Below, in pieces: positions 32,753-41,542 of a stretch of DNA of 64,000 bases. The translations under genes were made by a program, and so were the position numbers. Numbering within the stretch: the first letter of the stretch is position 1; every line of letters begins with the position of its first letter. Source of the stretch: an uncultured Porphyromonadaceae bacterium (lineage in GTDB: Bacteria; Bacteroidota; Bacteroidia; Bacteroidales; Muribaculaceae). The notes below the pieces were generated by a model. That model saw nothing but the letters and a program-made list of their open reading frames with translations. It was not told where the DNA came from and did not search any database. The stretch spans positions 14,629-78,628 of the forward strand of contig USMC01000008.1 of assembly GCA_900555715.1 (NCBI GenBank). The letters are read 5' to 3'.

Positions 32753-33421
32753 ATGAAAAAAGCACTCATATTCAAGGAATGGGTAAAGACACGCATGGTG
32801 TTCTTTATCTCTCTTGCACTGGCGCTTGCCATAGCCGCCTATGCCGCACTTATGGTCAACAGGCTTATTGAGCTCAAGGGCGTCGACCATTTCTGGCTCA
32901 TAATGCTGCTGAAAGACAATACTTTCGTCGATATAATCAAGTATGTGCCCTTTGTTGTCGGCATTGCTGTCGGCATAGCCCAGATGGCTCCGGAAATGGC
33001 GCAGAAACGTCTCAAACTCACTCTTCATCTGCCTTATCCGCAGGGAAAACTCATAGCTCTGATGCTCGCTACGGGTATCGTCGAGCTGCTTGTCATCTAC
33101 GTGCTGCAGGCGGCTTTCATTGCGGTATATTATTCCACGCTGATACCTTCTGAACTTGTATGGCGCGTGATGCTTACCACGGCGCCTTGGTATCTTGCCG
33201 GTATCGCGGCATATCTTTTTGTATCGGCGATATGTCTCGAAGGCACATGGCGCCGGCGCATTATCCTTGCGCTGCTCGGCATAGCCGTGCTGATGATATG
33301 TTTCCTTCAGCCTGCGCCGGAAGCATACAATGGTATGCTGGTGCTTATGATTGTCTGTGTTATCATTCTGACGGCACTTTCTTTCGGATCTGTAATGCGG
33401 TTTAAGGAGGGCCGTCAGTAA
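32753..33421 (+). CDS. ABC transporter membrane subunit
   Basis: A 222-residue protein with about six hydrophobic helices: FFISLALALAIAAYAALMV, FVVGIAVGIAQMAP, IALMLATGIVELLVIYVL, one around WYLAGIAAYLFVSAICL, ILALLGIAVLMICFL and LMIVCVIILTAL. It opens with a short cytosolic MKKALIFKEWVKTR helix, as in ABC-2 type permeases. It lies between the ATPase and the DUF4857 gene, with 5 and 3 bases between stops and starts, so all three are one unit. No substrate can be inferred. Confidence 0.75.
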   Translation: MKKALIFKEWVKTRMVFFISLALALAIAAYAALMVNRLIELKGVDHFWLIMLLKDNTFVDIIKYVPFVVGIAVGIAQMAPEMAQKRLKLTLHLPYPQGKLIALMLATGIVELLVIYVLQAAFIAVYYSTLIPSELVWRVMLTTAPWYLAGIAAYLFVSAICLEGTWRRRIILALLGIAVLMICFLQPAPEAYNGMLVLMIVCVIILTALSFGSVMRFKEGRQ

Positions 33422-33424
33422 ATT

Positions 33425-34666
33425 ATGAAAAGAGTATATTCAATAGTCCTTGTGGCTTTGTCGATAGTTGTGCTCGCATGGTTCCTGCCGTGGCTCTACT
33501 CGCTTGTCTTCCCTGTGGCAGGCAGTGATCCCTTCGTAGCAATGTCGCCGGTATGCGACGGGCTTGTTGTCAGCGAGCTCGGCGACAATACCGGTAAGGA
33601 GATATTCCTTGCCGATGCCGACGGACAGCCTACCGGAAATACAATCACTAAAGAGGAGCGCGACTCGCTGTTGCCGCAGATATATTTCACTCAGCTTATG
33701 GCTCGCGGCATCATGCCCGATACTATCAAAGGTATCGAAGCGTCAATGCAGAATCTCAAACACGGTCAGTGGGTGTTCAGCACCATTCCGCACGACGTCA
33801 ACAAGGTTCTCCCCGAGGTGTATCTCATTATGGAATCCATGCCGGCGCGCATCGACCTTGAAGACCCCGACGAGGTGTTCCGTTTCCGCGACGGTAAAGT
33901 CGAATTTATAGAGATGGCTACCAACACCGTCAACAGCAAGCGAACCGAACGGTTCACACAGGTGTTCAACGACAGAGGTTTCACGCTGCCGCTGCGCTCA
34001 TGGTCGGCGAATATCACTTCGCGTAAAGCGTACGACAACGGCTATCTCCTTGCCGACGCCAACGGCGACATATTCCATCTGAAAATGCAGGCTGGACGTC
34101 CGTACATGGTGAAGCTTGACAAGCCCGACTCGCTCGTGGCTGAGCATGTCTTCGTTATGGAAAACATCGACGGTCTCTTTCTCGGCTTTGTCACCGACAC
34201 GGAAAACAATCTCTATGCCATCGAGCAGGATGGCTACGGTATAGTGCCCCTTGCCGTCGGTAAATTCGACCCGGAGAAAGAACGTATGATGGTGACGAAA
34301 AACATCTTCAACACTGTCTATAAAATCTCTGGCGAGGAAGGTACCCGCTGGACAGCAATCGACAGCCGTACTTACGAGCCCATAGCCCGGTATGCCCGCA
34401 CGTGGACGCCTTCGCTTTCGGAAAAAGTGGAAGAATATATCTTTCCGTTCGCTCTCTCGTTCACTTCGACATCCGACAGCCTCGCCAAGCCGCGCATCGA
34501 TTTCGTGTCGTGGCATGCCGTCTTCCTCAATATTGTCCTGGCAATCATTGTCGTGGTAGTGTTCCGACGCCGCCGGCGTTCTGTGCCGTGCACAGTGTGC
34601 GCCGTCGTTCTCACTCTTGTATCCGGCATTTTTGCTTTTATTCCCTATATGCTTATCCATAATTAA
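33425..34666 (+). CDS. DUF4857 membrane protein
   Basis: A 413-residue protein. An N-terminal helix (IVLVALSIVVLAWFLPWLYSL) anchors a large periplasmic part of about 320 residues, rich in beta strands (DGLVVSELGDNTGKEIFLADADG, GYLLADANGDIFHLKMQAGRP). Two further helices lie near the C-terminus (VFLNIVLAIIVVVVF, VCAVVLTLVSGIFAFIPYML). This is the layout of DUF4857, found with this TonB receptor/ABC locus in Bacteroidetes. It could act with the ABC exporter as a periplasmic adaptor. The function is unproven. Confidence 0.75.
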   Translation: MKRVYSIVLVALSIVVLAWFLPWLYSLVFPVAGSDPFVAMSPVCDGLVVSELGDNTGKEIFLADADGQPTGNTITKEERDSLLPQIYFTQLMARGIMPDTIKGIEASMQNLKHGQWVFSTIPHDVNKVLPEVYLIMESMPARIDLEDPDEVFRFRDGKVEFIEMATNTVNSKRTERFTQVFNDRGFTLPLRSWSANITSRKAYDNGYLLADANGDIFHLKMQAGRPYMVKLDKPDSLVAEHVFVMENIDGLFLGFVTDTENNLYAIEQDGYGIVPLAVGKFDPEKERMMVTKNIFNTVYKISGEEGTRWTAIDSRTYEPIARYARTWTPSLSEKVEEYIFPFALSFTSTSDSLAKPRIDFVSWHAVFLNIVLAIIVVVVFRRRRRSVPCTVCAVVLTLVSGIFAFIPYMLIHN

Positions 34667-34683
34667 TTAAAATAGTTTTTAAA

Positions 34684-35286
34684 ATGAAAAAGACATCAAT
34701 CTTATCAGTTCTCGCCCTTGCATGCGTTGCAGTTTTCTCGGCATGTGGCAGCAAAGAAGCAAAAACAGAAGAGCAGCCCGCAGAAGTCGTCGCTATCAGC
34801 GTTGACGATGTTCTTGCAAAAGCCGACAGCCTTGTAGGCGACACCATCGTCATCGAAGGTGTATGCACCCATCTGTGCTCACACGGCGCAATGAAAGCTT
34901 TCGTTGCCGGTTCGAGCGATAAAGTGATGTTCCGCTGCGAGGCAAATCCTCACATGGGACAGGCATTCCCTCTCGAAATGACCCGCAAGCCAGTGCAGGT
35001 GAAAGGTATTCTTGTCGAGCAGCGCGTCGACTCTGCTGCCGTTGCTGAGATGGAGAAGCAGTACAACGCCGCCAAGGAGCAGGCAGCAGCCAAAGGTCAG
35101 GCAACTTCCGACGAAAGCGGATGCTCTACCGAGCGTACAGCACAGGGTCAGGGCGACCTCACGACTTTCGACGAGCGTAAGGCGGACTATCTCCAGAAAA
35201 TTGCCGCGCGTAACGAAGCCGAAGGCAAGCCCTATCTGTCGTTCTATTACCTCGAAGCAATAAGCTACGAAGTACAGCCCGAATGA
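34684..35286 (+). CDS. Lipoprotein with an OB-fold-like, Cys/His-rich domain
   Basis: A 200-residue lipoprotein (signal ending AVFSAC, Cys near residue 21). The domain SVDDVLAKADSLVGDTIVIEG starts like an OB-fold beta barrel and continues CTHLCSHGAMKAFVAG. The Cys-x3-Cys with nearby His residues could hold a metal or haem. A later part (about 105-165) is a helical linker with a further CST. It is the last gene of the receptor/ABC locus, 17 bases after the DUF4857 gene, and the locus ends at the inverted repeat and terminator just downstream. The function is not known. Confidence 0.7.
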   Translation: MKKTSILSVLALACVAVFSACGSKEAKTEEQPAEVVAISVDDVLAKADSLVGDTIVIEGVCTHLCSHGAMKAFVAGSSDKVMFRCEANPHMGQAFPLEMTRKPVQVKGILVEQRVDSAAVAEMEKQYNAAKEQAAAKGQATSDESGCSTERTAQGQGDLTTFDERKADYLQKIAARNEAEGKPYLSFYYLEAISYEVQPE

Positions 35287-35287
35287 T

Positions 35288-35487
35288 AATTAGTAATCTC
35301 TATTTAATTAGTAATTAGCAATTAGTAATTAGTAATTTGCAATTTCTCATTACTAATTTATAATAGAAAAACAGACCGCGGAGTGTTGATGACGCTCCGC
35401 GGTTGATTTATATTGATGATTTAATGGAATAATTACTAATTACTAATTACTAATTGCTAATTACTAATTAAATAGAGATTGCTAATT
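35288..35487. repeat. Near-perfect 50-bp inverted repeat of AATTAGTA-type sequence
   Basis: The left arm 35288-35337 and right arm 35438-35487 are complementary at 49 of 50 positions; the one difference is at the seventh base. Each arm is itself made of repeated TAATTAG/AATTAGTA units. The arms fill almost the entire gap between the two convergent genes and enclose 100 bases with a central terminator hairpin. No open reading frame is present. It could be a small non-autonomous palindromic element. Confidence 0.85.
35375..35403. terminator. Bidirectional terminator in the middle of the inverted repeat
   Basis: ACCGCGGAG (35375-35383) pairs perfectly with CTCCGCGGT (35395-35403) around an 11-base loop; A-rich on the left and T-rich on the right suits termination from both convergent operons. 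Confidence 0.75.
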
Positions 35488-35495
35488 CCTAATTG

Positions 35496-36740
35496 TTACA
35501 GGTTGACGGTTTCGCCGGTCTTGCGGCTGCGTTCGGCTTCAAAGATGATGCGGTGTGCTTCGAGAGCACCGCTGATGTCGGTGCTGGGTATATGACCGTC
35601 CGACACGGCATCTATGAAATCTTCCACAAGCGCCATATCGGCGCCGCCGTGGAATCCGACGCTCATAAGCGGTTTGAAGTCGTAGGTCTCTGTCTTGCGC
35701 GACCGGAAATGACGGGCATTGACGGTCATGCCGTTGCAGGTGATTTGTCCCTCCGTCATGCCTATTTCTATCGTGCGGCAGTCGGTCTGGGTGAAGACAT
35801 TCATCGTGAGGGTGATGAGCATACCGTCGGTCATGCGCATCGTCACCACCTGATTGTCGACAACGTCGTTGTCGCAGTGGTAGACGCATCTTCCGAAACG
35901 CCCTGACGCAAGTTCTTCCTCTACGACGTCTGTCACTGTCTGTCCCGGTCCGGGAACGAAGTTGCGTATCCATTCGCGGCGCCGGCGGTAGAGGTCGATT
36001 GCCGAGAACGGGCAGCGGTCTTCGATGCCGCAGAGCGTGCACCGCTCCGCCGAACCTTCTGGAGCGTTGTCTGAACGGAACCAGAGCCGTGAGCCGAAGG
36101 AAGAGAGGCTCTTGCAGTGCGCGCCTGTGATCCAGAGAAGAAAATCGACGTCGTGGCAGCTCTTGTCCAGCAGCATAGGATTGCTGCGGGTCTCGCTGTT
36201 GAGGTAGCCGCGCACGTAGCTGTGCGTGGCACGGTCGATGCCGACTTCTTCGGTGTGCGACACCGTTATCACTCTGCCGTAATGACCGGAATCGATAAGT
36301 TCCTTGATTTTCATGAACATCGGATGATACCTCATCACATGGCAGATAGACACTATCAGATTTTTCTCCTTCGCCTTGTTTGCGATTTCGAGACAGTCTT
36401 CGTAGTTCTGTGCGATAGGTTTTTCGAGCAGGACATGGCAACCGCGTTCGAGAGCCATCAGCGCAGGGCGCTTATGCTCGTTGCCGGGGGTTGCTATGAA
36501 TGCCGCCTTGAAATCAATGTCGGAGGCAAATAATTTGTCGTAGCTGGAAAATGCAGCGCTCGCCGGGAGTTTGAACTGTTTGCGCATAGCTTCACGCCGG
36601 GCTCTGTCTGGTTCTGCGATTGCTACCAGGCACACCTTGTCGGGGTGCGTGGCAACATAATGCATGTAGGTTCGCATACGGTTGCCCGCCCCGATTGCAG
36701 CAACCGGGGTGGGCAAGCATTTTTCTTCAGTAAGCGACAT
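35496..36740 (-). CDS. Gfo/Idh/MocA-family oxidoreductase (with Cys-rich insert)
   Basis: A 414-residue NAD(P)-dependent dehydrogenase without a signal peptide. The Rossmann motif AAIGAGNRMRTYMHY lies near residue 14, and HVLLEKPIAQNYEDC (the EKP catalytic motif) near 100. GYLNSETRSNPMLLDKSCHDVDFLLWITG follows in abbreviated form: the LDKSCHDVDFL block gives the catalytic His/Asp region. An insert with CTLCGIEDRCPFSAIDLYRR has four cysteines that might bind a metal. Family members oxidise or reduce sugars. It is the third gene of the minus-strand operon, overlapping the DUF1080 gene by one base, consistent with making or using a 3-keto sugar. Confidence 0.85.
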   Translation of the reverse strand: MSLTEEKCLPTPVAAIGAGNRMRTYMHYVATHPDKVCLVAIAEPDRARREAMRKQFKLPASAAFSSYDKLFASDIDFKAAFIATPGNEHKRPALMALERGCHVLLEKPIAQNYEDCLEIANKAKEKNLIVSICHVMRYHPMFMKIKELIDSGHYGRVITVSHTEEVGIDRATHSYVRGYLNSETRSNPMLLDKSCHDVDFLLWITGAHCKSLSSFGSRLWFRSDNAPEGSAERCTLCGIEDRCPFSAIDLYRRRREWIRNFVPGPGQTVTDVVEEELASGRFGRCVYHCDNDVVDNQVVTMRMTDGMLITLTMNVFTQTDCRTIEIGMTEGQITCNGMTVNARHFRSRKTETYDFKPLMSVGFHGGADMALVEDFIDAVSDGHIPSTDISGALEAHRIIFEAERSRKTGETVNL

Positions 36741-39700
36741 TATTTTCGTTTACCTTTTTTTGATTTAGCTTTGTTCTTTGTGAGATCGAGCACGCGTACA
36801 TTGCGGAATTTGACACCAGGACCATGACCGCAGAAGCTGATGTAGCCTTCTTTGTTGAACAGTCCGGGATGGTTGCGGTGGTCGATCATATAGGGATTGC
36901 CTTTTGTGCCTTCCGGTCCTACTTCGTGACCCTGGCAGGCTTCGCGGATGTTGACATCAGTGATGACCTCGCCGTCGACAGTGACGGTGATGTGGTCGCC
37001 TTCAGCCTTGATTTCTTCGGTGTGCCACTGGCGGATAGGACCGAAGTCGACATGCTTGGCGGGTGCTACGCCATAGACACTTCCGTGCTGCTGGTATTCC
37101 TTGATGCCTTTGAATCCGTAGTTGTAGCCCTGGTATACGGGATCGTCGTGGTCGAGAACCTGGATTTCCATACCGTGAAATGCTGCGTCGACGCCGGTGA
37201 CGTCCTTACCTGTGCGGATGCCGATACCGTTGTTGACAGCGGGAACATCGAAGTAGAACTCGAAGCGGAAGATGAAATCGCTGTAGTTTTTCTTCGTGTA
37301 GAGGTTGCCTGAGCCGCCGTACTGAGCCGTGACGTAGATGCAGCCGTCGACAGGAACGTAGGCGCTGGTGTTGCCATGGAAATTCTCAAGCGAGCGGCCG
37401 TCGAAGAGGAGTTCGAAGCCCTGTGCCTTTTCCTCGGGTGTGAGCTCATAGACGGGCGTGGAGGGCAGTTCTTCGACATAGAAGCGGCGGAGTTCGACGG
37501 GTGCCTTGTCGGTGGATGCGATGGCGACCTTGCCCTCGAAAGGAGCTTTCTTGTCTGTGCCGGGGATGGTGTTGACAGGCTTGTTGACTGCTATGTCGGT
37601 GCCGTTGGCGTTAACGAAGAGGCGGTCGTTGATCATGCGGATGTATATACGGTTCCACTGGTTTTTCTTAGCTTTGACAACTGCATCGGGATTGGCTTCA
37701 GTGCAGATACCGTTTTCAGCAGAAAGTTTGACAAGGGGCATCGAGCGGAGGGTGACAACGGCGTCGCCACGTCCCATCCAGTCGAAATAGAGCTCGAAGT
37801 TTTCCATTTTGTCGCCGACTAAGATGTCGGTCGATTTTGTGGTGGAAGCAGCCTTGAAGCCACCTTCATTGTTCCACTTGTTGAGCATAAGGTTGACGCG
37901 GTCGACGGCATAGCCTGCGTCGGCGTCGCCCTTCGCCTGCTGGGCTTTGAAGACTTTGACTGCTTCGCCGAGCGCTTTACGAACGGCGTCGCCCTTCTGC
38001 AGGTCGGTGTTCTTGTCTGCTATGAGGGCGAGTGCGTTGGCCGCGGGATATGCTGCTTCGGCATCGCTGAGATATTCGGCGGCGAGCATGGCGGCGGGGA
38101 GGGTAGTGACCTTTGCGAGGGAGCCCATCACCTGCTTGCGCACCTGTGCGCCGGGGTTGAGATCGAGAATGTCGGCGTAAAGACTGTAGGCGGCTGCGGG
38201 TGTCAGACCTGCACGACCGGAGAGAGCGACGACGCGACCGAGAAGTGCGTCACGTTCCTGACCTTTTGCAGCGGCTGCTACATTGAAAAGGTCCGATATC
38301 TCGGCGGGGTTGTTGACCTGCAGAAGTGCGTTGTAAGCAGCTGCATGTTCTTTGCCGTTGAAGCCCTCGACAAGTTTGGCGACAGCTTCGGGAGTACCTG
38401 CCTGAGCCAGAAGAGGATAGTAGAGCGCCGGTTTTTTGCTTGTTGCCATGCGCTTCTCTGTCTTGGCGTAGCGATCCTGAGCGGAAAGGTTGGCGATTGT
38501 GGCTGCTGCTGCGCTCTGGAGCTGTGCCGTGGTGTTGCCGGATGAAGCCTCGAGGAGATTGCAGATGTCGTTGAAATTATCGACTTTTGCCACACCCTTG
38601 AGTGCTGCATAGGCGGCTTCGCTGACAGCGCTGTCAGATGATTTCGTAAGTGCTACGACAGCGGGATAGGCTGCGCTTATGCGGCGTTCGGCTGCGAGAG
38701 CGAGAGCGGCCTGCTGGGCGGCTGTATTTGTCGAACCGAGGCTTTCGAGGACACCTTTGGTAACGTCGCCGTTGAACGAGCGGAGAGCCTGCGATGCTGC
38801 GGCTTCCTTCTCTGCGTCGCCAAGCAGGGGAATGAGGGCAGAGAGAGCTTTTTCGCCTCCGATACGCGATGCTGTGGCGATGGCGCAGTTGGAAATGTTG
38901 GGGTTGTTGTCGGCTACAGCGGCAACGACGAGGTCGATCTGGGAGTCTGCATGGTTGTCTCCGAGCCAGTTGAGGACGTCGATTTTTGCAGAAGCCGGAA
39001 GACCTTTGAATTTGGACGCAACTTCGGAAACGATTCCTTCGCCAGCCACGGGAATGGCATGGACAAGAGCCGTGTGGCGGTACTGTGCGTCACGGTCCTT
39101 GAGAGCTGCGAGGATATATTTCGATGCGTTTGCGGGCTCCGATTTAAGGAGCAGACGAAGACCTGCGCAGCGGAGCGGTGCGGCGCTGTTCTTCATAAGA
39201 GCCTTGGCTTCCTTGGCAACGAGCTTGCTGTCGGGGAGGTTGTTGAGGAGCTGGAGGTAAGAGTCGGTGTAGCCCGATTCTTTCACTGTCTTCAGCGCTT
39301 TGGCAGAACCGCACACTGTCAGAGCATTGAGAGCTGCTGCACGTGTGGGGGCATCGCCTTCGGCAACCCATTTGAGCAGCACGGGCTCGGCGCCTTTGAG
39401 CTTGCGGAAATAGGCGAGATATGCCAGAGCGGCGTCCGGAGCGGGAGCGTTGTTGATAAGACCCTCAATTTTGCTGTCGACGCCGGGCATCGTTGCCAGA
39501 CCGCGGGCTGCGGTGGCTGCGAGGTTCTTGTCGCCCAGGAGGCTGACATAGAGGTTGAAGTCGTTCTGGTCGGCAAGTTTGTTGAGTTCACCGAGGATAT
39601 ATTCCTGGAGTCCGGGGTTGTTCTGCTTCTTCAGTGCTGCTATGAGTGCGTCGTGGATAGCCTTGCGCTGCACCTCGTTGCCTGCGAGAGTGGCATGGTT

Positions 39701-39973
39701 GACGACGCCGCTGATGGCGTACTCGGCTTTTGAGTTGTCGCCTTCGCCGGCAGGAACGAGCATGTCGGTGAGAAGCTGTATGCCTGTCGAACCGGTCTGG
39801 GCGATTTCGCCTACGATACGGTTATAGGTTTCTGTGTTTTTTGCTGGCAGTTCGGCAAGACCGTCGGTCACAACTGTCTGCGGGGTGCGCTGGCGGTTGT
39901 CGAGCTGAGCCTGTGCGGTCATACCGAATGACAGGAGCAGGACCGCGATAAGGGATGTTATGCTGTGTTTCAT
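36740..39973 (-). CDS. HEAT-repeat protein with C-terminal DUF1080 (3-keto-disaccharide hydrolase-like) domain
   Basis: A 1077-residue secreted protein (signal ending AQAQ-LDN). Residues about 40-660 are HEAT/armadillo-like helical repeats rich in Ala. A first lectin-like beta domain lies about 690-850 (ENFELYFDWMGRGDAVVTLRSM). Residues about 860-1060 are DUF1080 (GFELLFDGRSLENFHGN, FIFRFEFYFDVPAVNNGIGI, FHGMEIQVLDHDDPVYQGYN, then QHGSVYGV and ISFCGHGPGVKFRNVRV). DUF1080 domains include enzymes that cleave 3-keto-glycosides. Flanked by two Gfo/Idh/MocA dehydrogenase genes, it most likely splits an oxidised glycoside in the periplasm. The order of repeats and catalytic domain is unusual. Confidence 0.82.
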   Translation of the reverse strand: MKHSITSLIAVLLLSFGMTAQAQLDNRQRTPQTVVTDGLAELPAKNTETYNRIVGEIAQTGSTGIQLLTDMLVPAGEGDNSKAEYAISGVVNHATLAGNEVQRKAIHDALIAALKKQNNPGLQEYILGELNKLADQNDFNLYVSLLGDKNLAATAARGLATMPGVDSKIEGLINNAPAPDAALAYLAYFRKLKGAEPVLLKWVAEGDAPTRAAALNALTVCGSAKALKTVKESGYTDSYLQLLNNLPDSKLVAKEAKALMKNSAAPLRCAGLRLLLKSEPANASKYILAALKDRDAQYRHTALVHAIPVAGEGIVSEVASKFKGLPASAKIDVLNWLGDNHADSQIDLVVAAVADNNPNISNCAIATASRIGGEKALSALIPLLGDAEKEAAASQALRSFNGDVTKGVLESLGSTNTAAQQAALALAAERRISAAYPAVVALTKSSDSAVSEAAYAALKGVAKVDNFNDICNLLEASSGNTTAQLQSAAAATIANLSAQDRYAKTEKRMATSKKPALYYPLLAQAGTPEAVAKLVEGFNGKEHAAAYNALLQVNNPAEISDLFNVAAAAKGQERDALLGRVVALSGRAGLTPAAAYSLYADILDLNPGAQVRKQVMGSLAKVTTLPAAMLAAEYLSDAEAAYPAANALALIADKNTDLQKGDAVRKALGEAVKVFKAQQAKGDADAGYAVDRVNLMLNKWNNEGGFKAASTTKSTDILVGDKMENFELYFDWMGRGDAVVTLRSMPLVKLSAENGICTEANPDAVVKAKKNQWNRIYIRMINDRLFVNANGTDIAVNKPVNTIPGTDKKAPFEGKVAIASTDKAPVELRRFYVEELPSTPVYELTPEEKAQGFELLFDGRSLENFHGNTSAYVPVDGCIYVTAQYGGSGNLYTKKNYSDFIFRFEFYFDVPAVNNGIGIRTGKDVTGVDAAFHGMEIQVLDHDDPVYQGYNYGFKGIKEYQQHGSVYGVAPAKHVDFGPIRQWHTEEIKAEGDHITVTVDGEVITDVNIREACQGHEVGPEGTKGNPYMIDHRNHPGLFNKEGYISFCGHGPGVKFRNVRVLDLTKNKAKSKKGKRK

Positions 39974-39991
39974 CGTTCTTTTAATTAAGGA

Positions 39992-41278
39992 TTAGATTAC
40001 CCACGGACCGCGCATAGGCTGATTTATGAGAGCGTTTGCAGCGTCGTCGTTGATAAATGTCTGCGTTGCCGGATCGAAATTCAGTTCGCTGCGTCCCAGA
40101 CGGAGAGCTACAGCGGCAAGATTGACGAGAGTACAGCTGTGGTGTCCGTTGACTTCGTTGAGGGCGAATTTACGGCGGTTGCGGACGCAGTCGAGGAAGT
40201 CGGTGCGCTGTGGTTCGGGATCGGGCATCTCGGCGATGCGGTTCATCACGTCGGGGATAGTGCACTCGAAGCCCTGATATACCTTGCCTTTCGGACCTTC
40301 GATGTAAGGCACTTTGCCGGGAGACTCGTATCCTTCGCCTTCAAGAACGATTTCGCATCCGTCGGCGTAGGTGTATTTGATGCGGTGCCAGATGCCGACG
40401 GCATCGTAGTGCTGCTGGGGAGCTTCAACCTCAATCTTGACGGGGAATTCGTCATCCTTGTCGAGCAGGTACTGTACGGGGTCGAGATAGTGCTGACCCA
40501 TGTCGGTCAGACCGCCGCCGTCGTAGTCCCAGTAGCCGCGGAATGTCTGGTGAACGCGATGTGCGTTATATGGCTTGTATGGAGCCGGACCGAGCCATGC
40601 GTCATAGTCGAGCTCGGCGGGCACTGCCTGATGTTCGAGATGGTCTTTGCCTACCCAGAAGAATTTCCATGTGAATCCTGTGGCGCCGCTGACGGTGAAT
40701 TTCAGAGGCCATCCGAGCTCGCCGCTTGCGATAAGCTTCTTGAGCGGCTTGACATCTGTGCCCAGACCGTAGAATGTATCCTTGAAGCGGAACCATGTGT
40801 TGAGACGGAAAACGCGGTTATAGCGCTCCACTGCCTCGATGACGCGTTTGCCTTCGCCGATGGTGCGTGTCATGGGTTTCTCGCACCAGATGTCTTTTCC
40901 TGCCTTGGCGGCCTCTACAGCCATGATGCCGTGCCAGTGAGGAGGAGTGGCGATGTGAACGATGTCGACATTGGGATCCTTGATAAGATCGAGGAAGTTA
41001 TGATATGTCTGCACGTCTTCGTCGAAGTTTTTCTTCGCCATATTTTTAGCGGTGTCGAGGTGTTTCTGATCGACATCGCAAAGAGCCACAAGACGACATT
41101 CGGGTGTGCTTGTGAAATGATATGAGCTGCGACCGATGCCGCCGGTGCCTATGATGCCTTTTGTTAACTGATCGCTCGGAGCGATGTGACCCGGACCACC
41201 GAGCACTTTACGCGGGACTATTGTGAAAAGTCCCAATACCCCCAGAGATTTAAGGAATGTTCTTCTATCGGTTTTCAT
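39992..41278 (-). CDS. Tat-exported Gfo/Idh/MocA-family oxidoreductase
   Basis: A 428-residue oxidoreductase beginning MKTDRRTFLKSLGVLGLF, a Tat signal (twin Arg, FLK) for folded export. The NAD fold is LTKGIIGTGGIGRSSYHF near residue 38. The catalytic region has AGKDIWCEKPMTRTIGEGKR near 127 and DMGQHYLDPVQYLLDK near 260. C-terminal landmarks are RTDFLDCVRNRRKFAL and NLAAVALRLGRSELNFDP. Exported members oxidise glycosides at C3 with a bound cofactor. It is the first gene of the three-gene minus-strand unit, 18 bases upstream of the DUF1080 gene. Confidence 0.88.
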   Translation of the reverse strand: MKTDRRTFLKSLGVLGLFTIVPRKVLGGPGHIAPSDQLTKGIIGTGGIGRSSYHFTSTPECRLVALCDVDQKHLDTAKNMAKKNFDEDVQTYHNFLDLIKDPNVDIVHIATPPHWHGIMAVEAAKAGKDIWCEKPMTRTIGEGKRVIEAVERYNRVFRLNTWFRFKDTFYGLGTDVKPLKKLIASGELGWPLKFTVSGATGFTWKFFWVGKDHLEHQAVPAELDYDAWLGPAPYKPYNAHRVHQTFRGYWDYDGGGLTDMGQHYLDPVQYLLDKDDEFPVKIEVEAPQQHYDAVGIWHRIKYTYADGCEIVLEGEGYESPGKVPYIEGPKGKVYQGFECTIPDVMNRIAEMPDPEPQRTDFLDCVRNRRKFALNEVNGHHSCTLVNLAAVALRLGRSELNFDPATQTFINDDAANALINQPMRGPWVI

Positions 41279-41333
41279 TTATGTTTAGATTGGTTTAATA
41301 TTTCATAGATAACCTTGTTTCTAAAGATTTTTG

Positions 41334-41341
41334 CAAAGGTA
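41334..41341 (-). promoter_or_regulatory. -7 box of the 3-keto-glycoside operon
   Basis: Minus-strand TACCTTTG (TAnnTTTG), 55 bases before the ATG at 41278. The 264-base gap up to 41542 shows no other gene. Confidence 0.5.
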
Positions 41342-41521
41342 ACTAAAAATTCTGTCTTAATTGTTCTCAATGTGTAAAAAGATGTTACTATTATCTTCCC
41401 GTCTGTAAAAAAATCAGATTATTATCGCGCAAAGTGCTTCGGCGGTAGTTGCCGGGAAGGCTCCGGAAATGAAAAGTCTGAAAAATTTCGGGTGGAGGAT
41501 GGAAAAATGCGCGGAAATTAA

Positions 41522-41529
41522 TAATTTTG
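41522..41529 (+). promoter_or_regulatory. Possible -7 box just before glsA
   Basis: TAATTTTG (TAnnTTTG) only 13 bases before the ATG at 41543. If used, the message would start within a few bases of the start codon, so it would be almost leaderless. An unseen upstream promoter is the alternative. Confidence 0.4.
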
Positions 41530-41542
41530 TAGCTTGATTGCT

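Noticed and set aside
35288..35487. CRISPR-like array from the repeated AATTAGTA units
   Set aside because: The units are short, uneven and lack spacers; the structure is a single large inverted repeat with a terminator in the middle.
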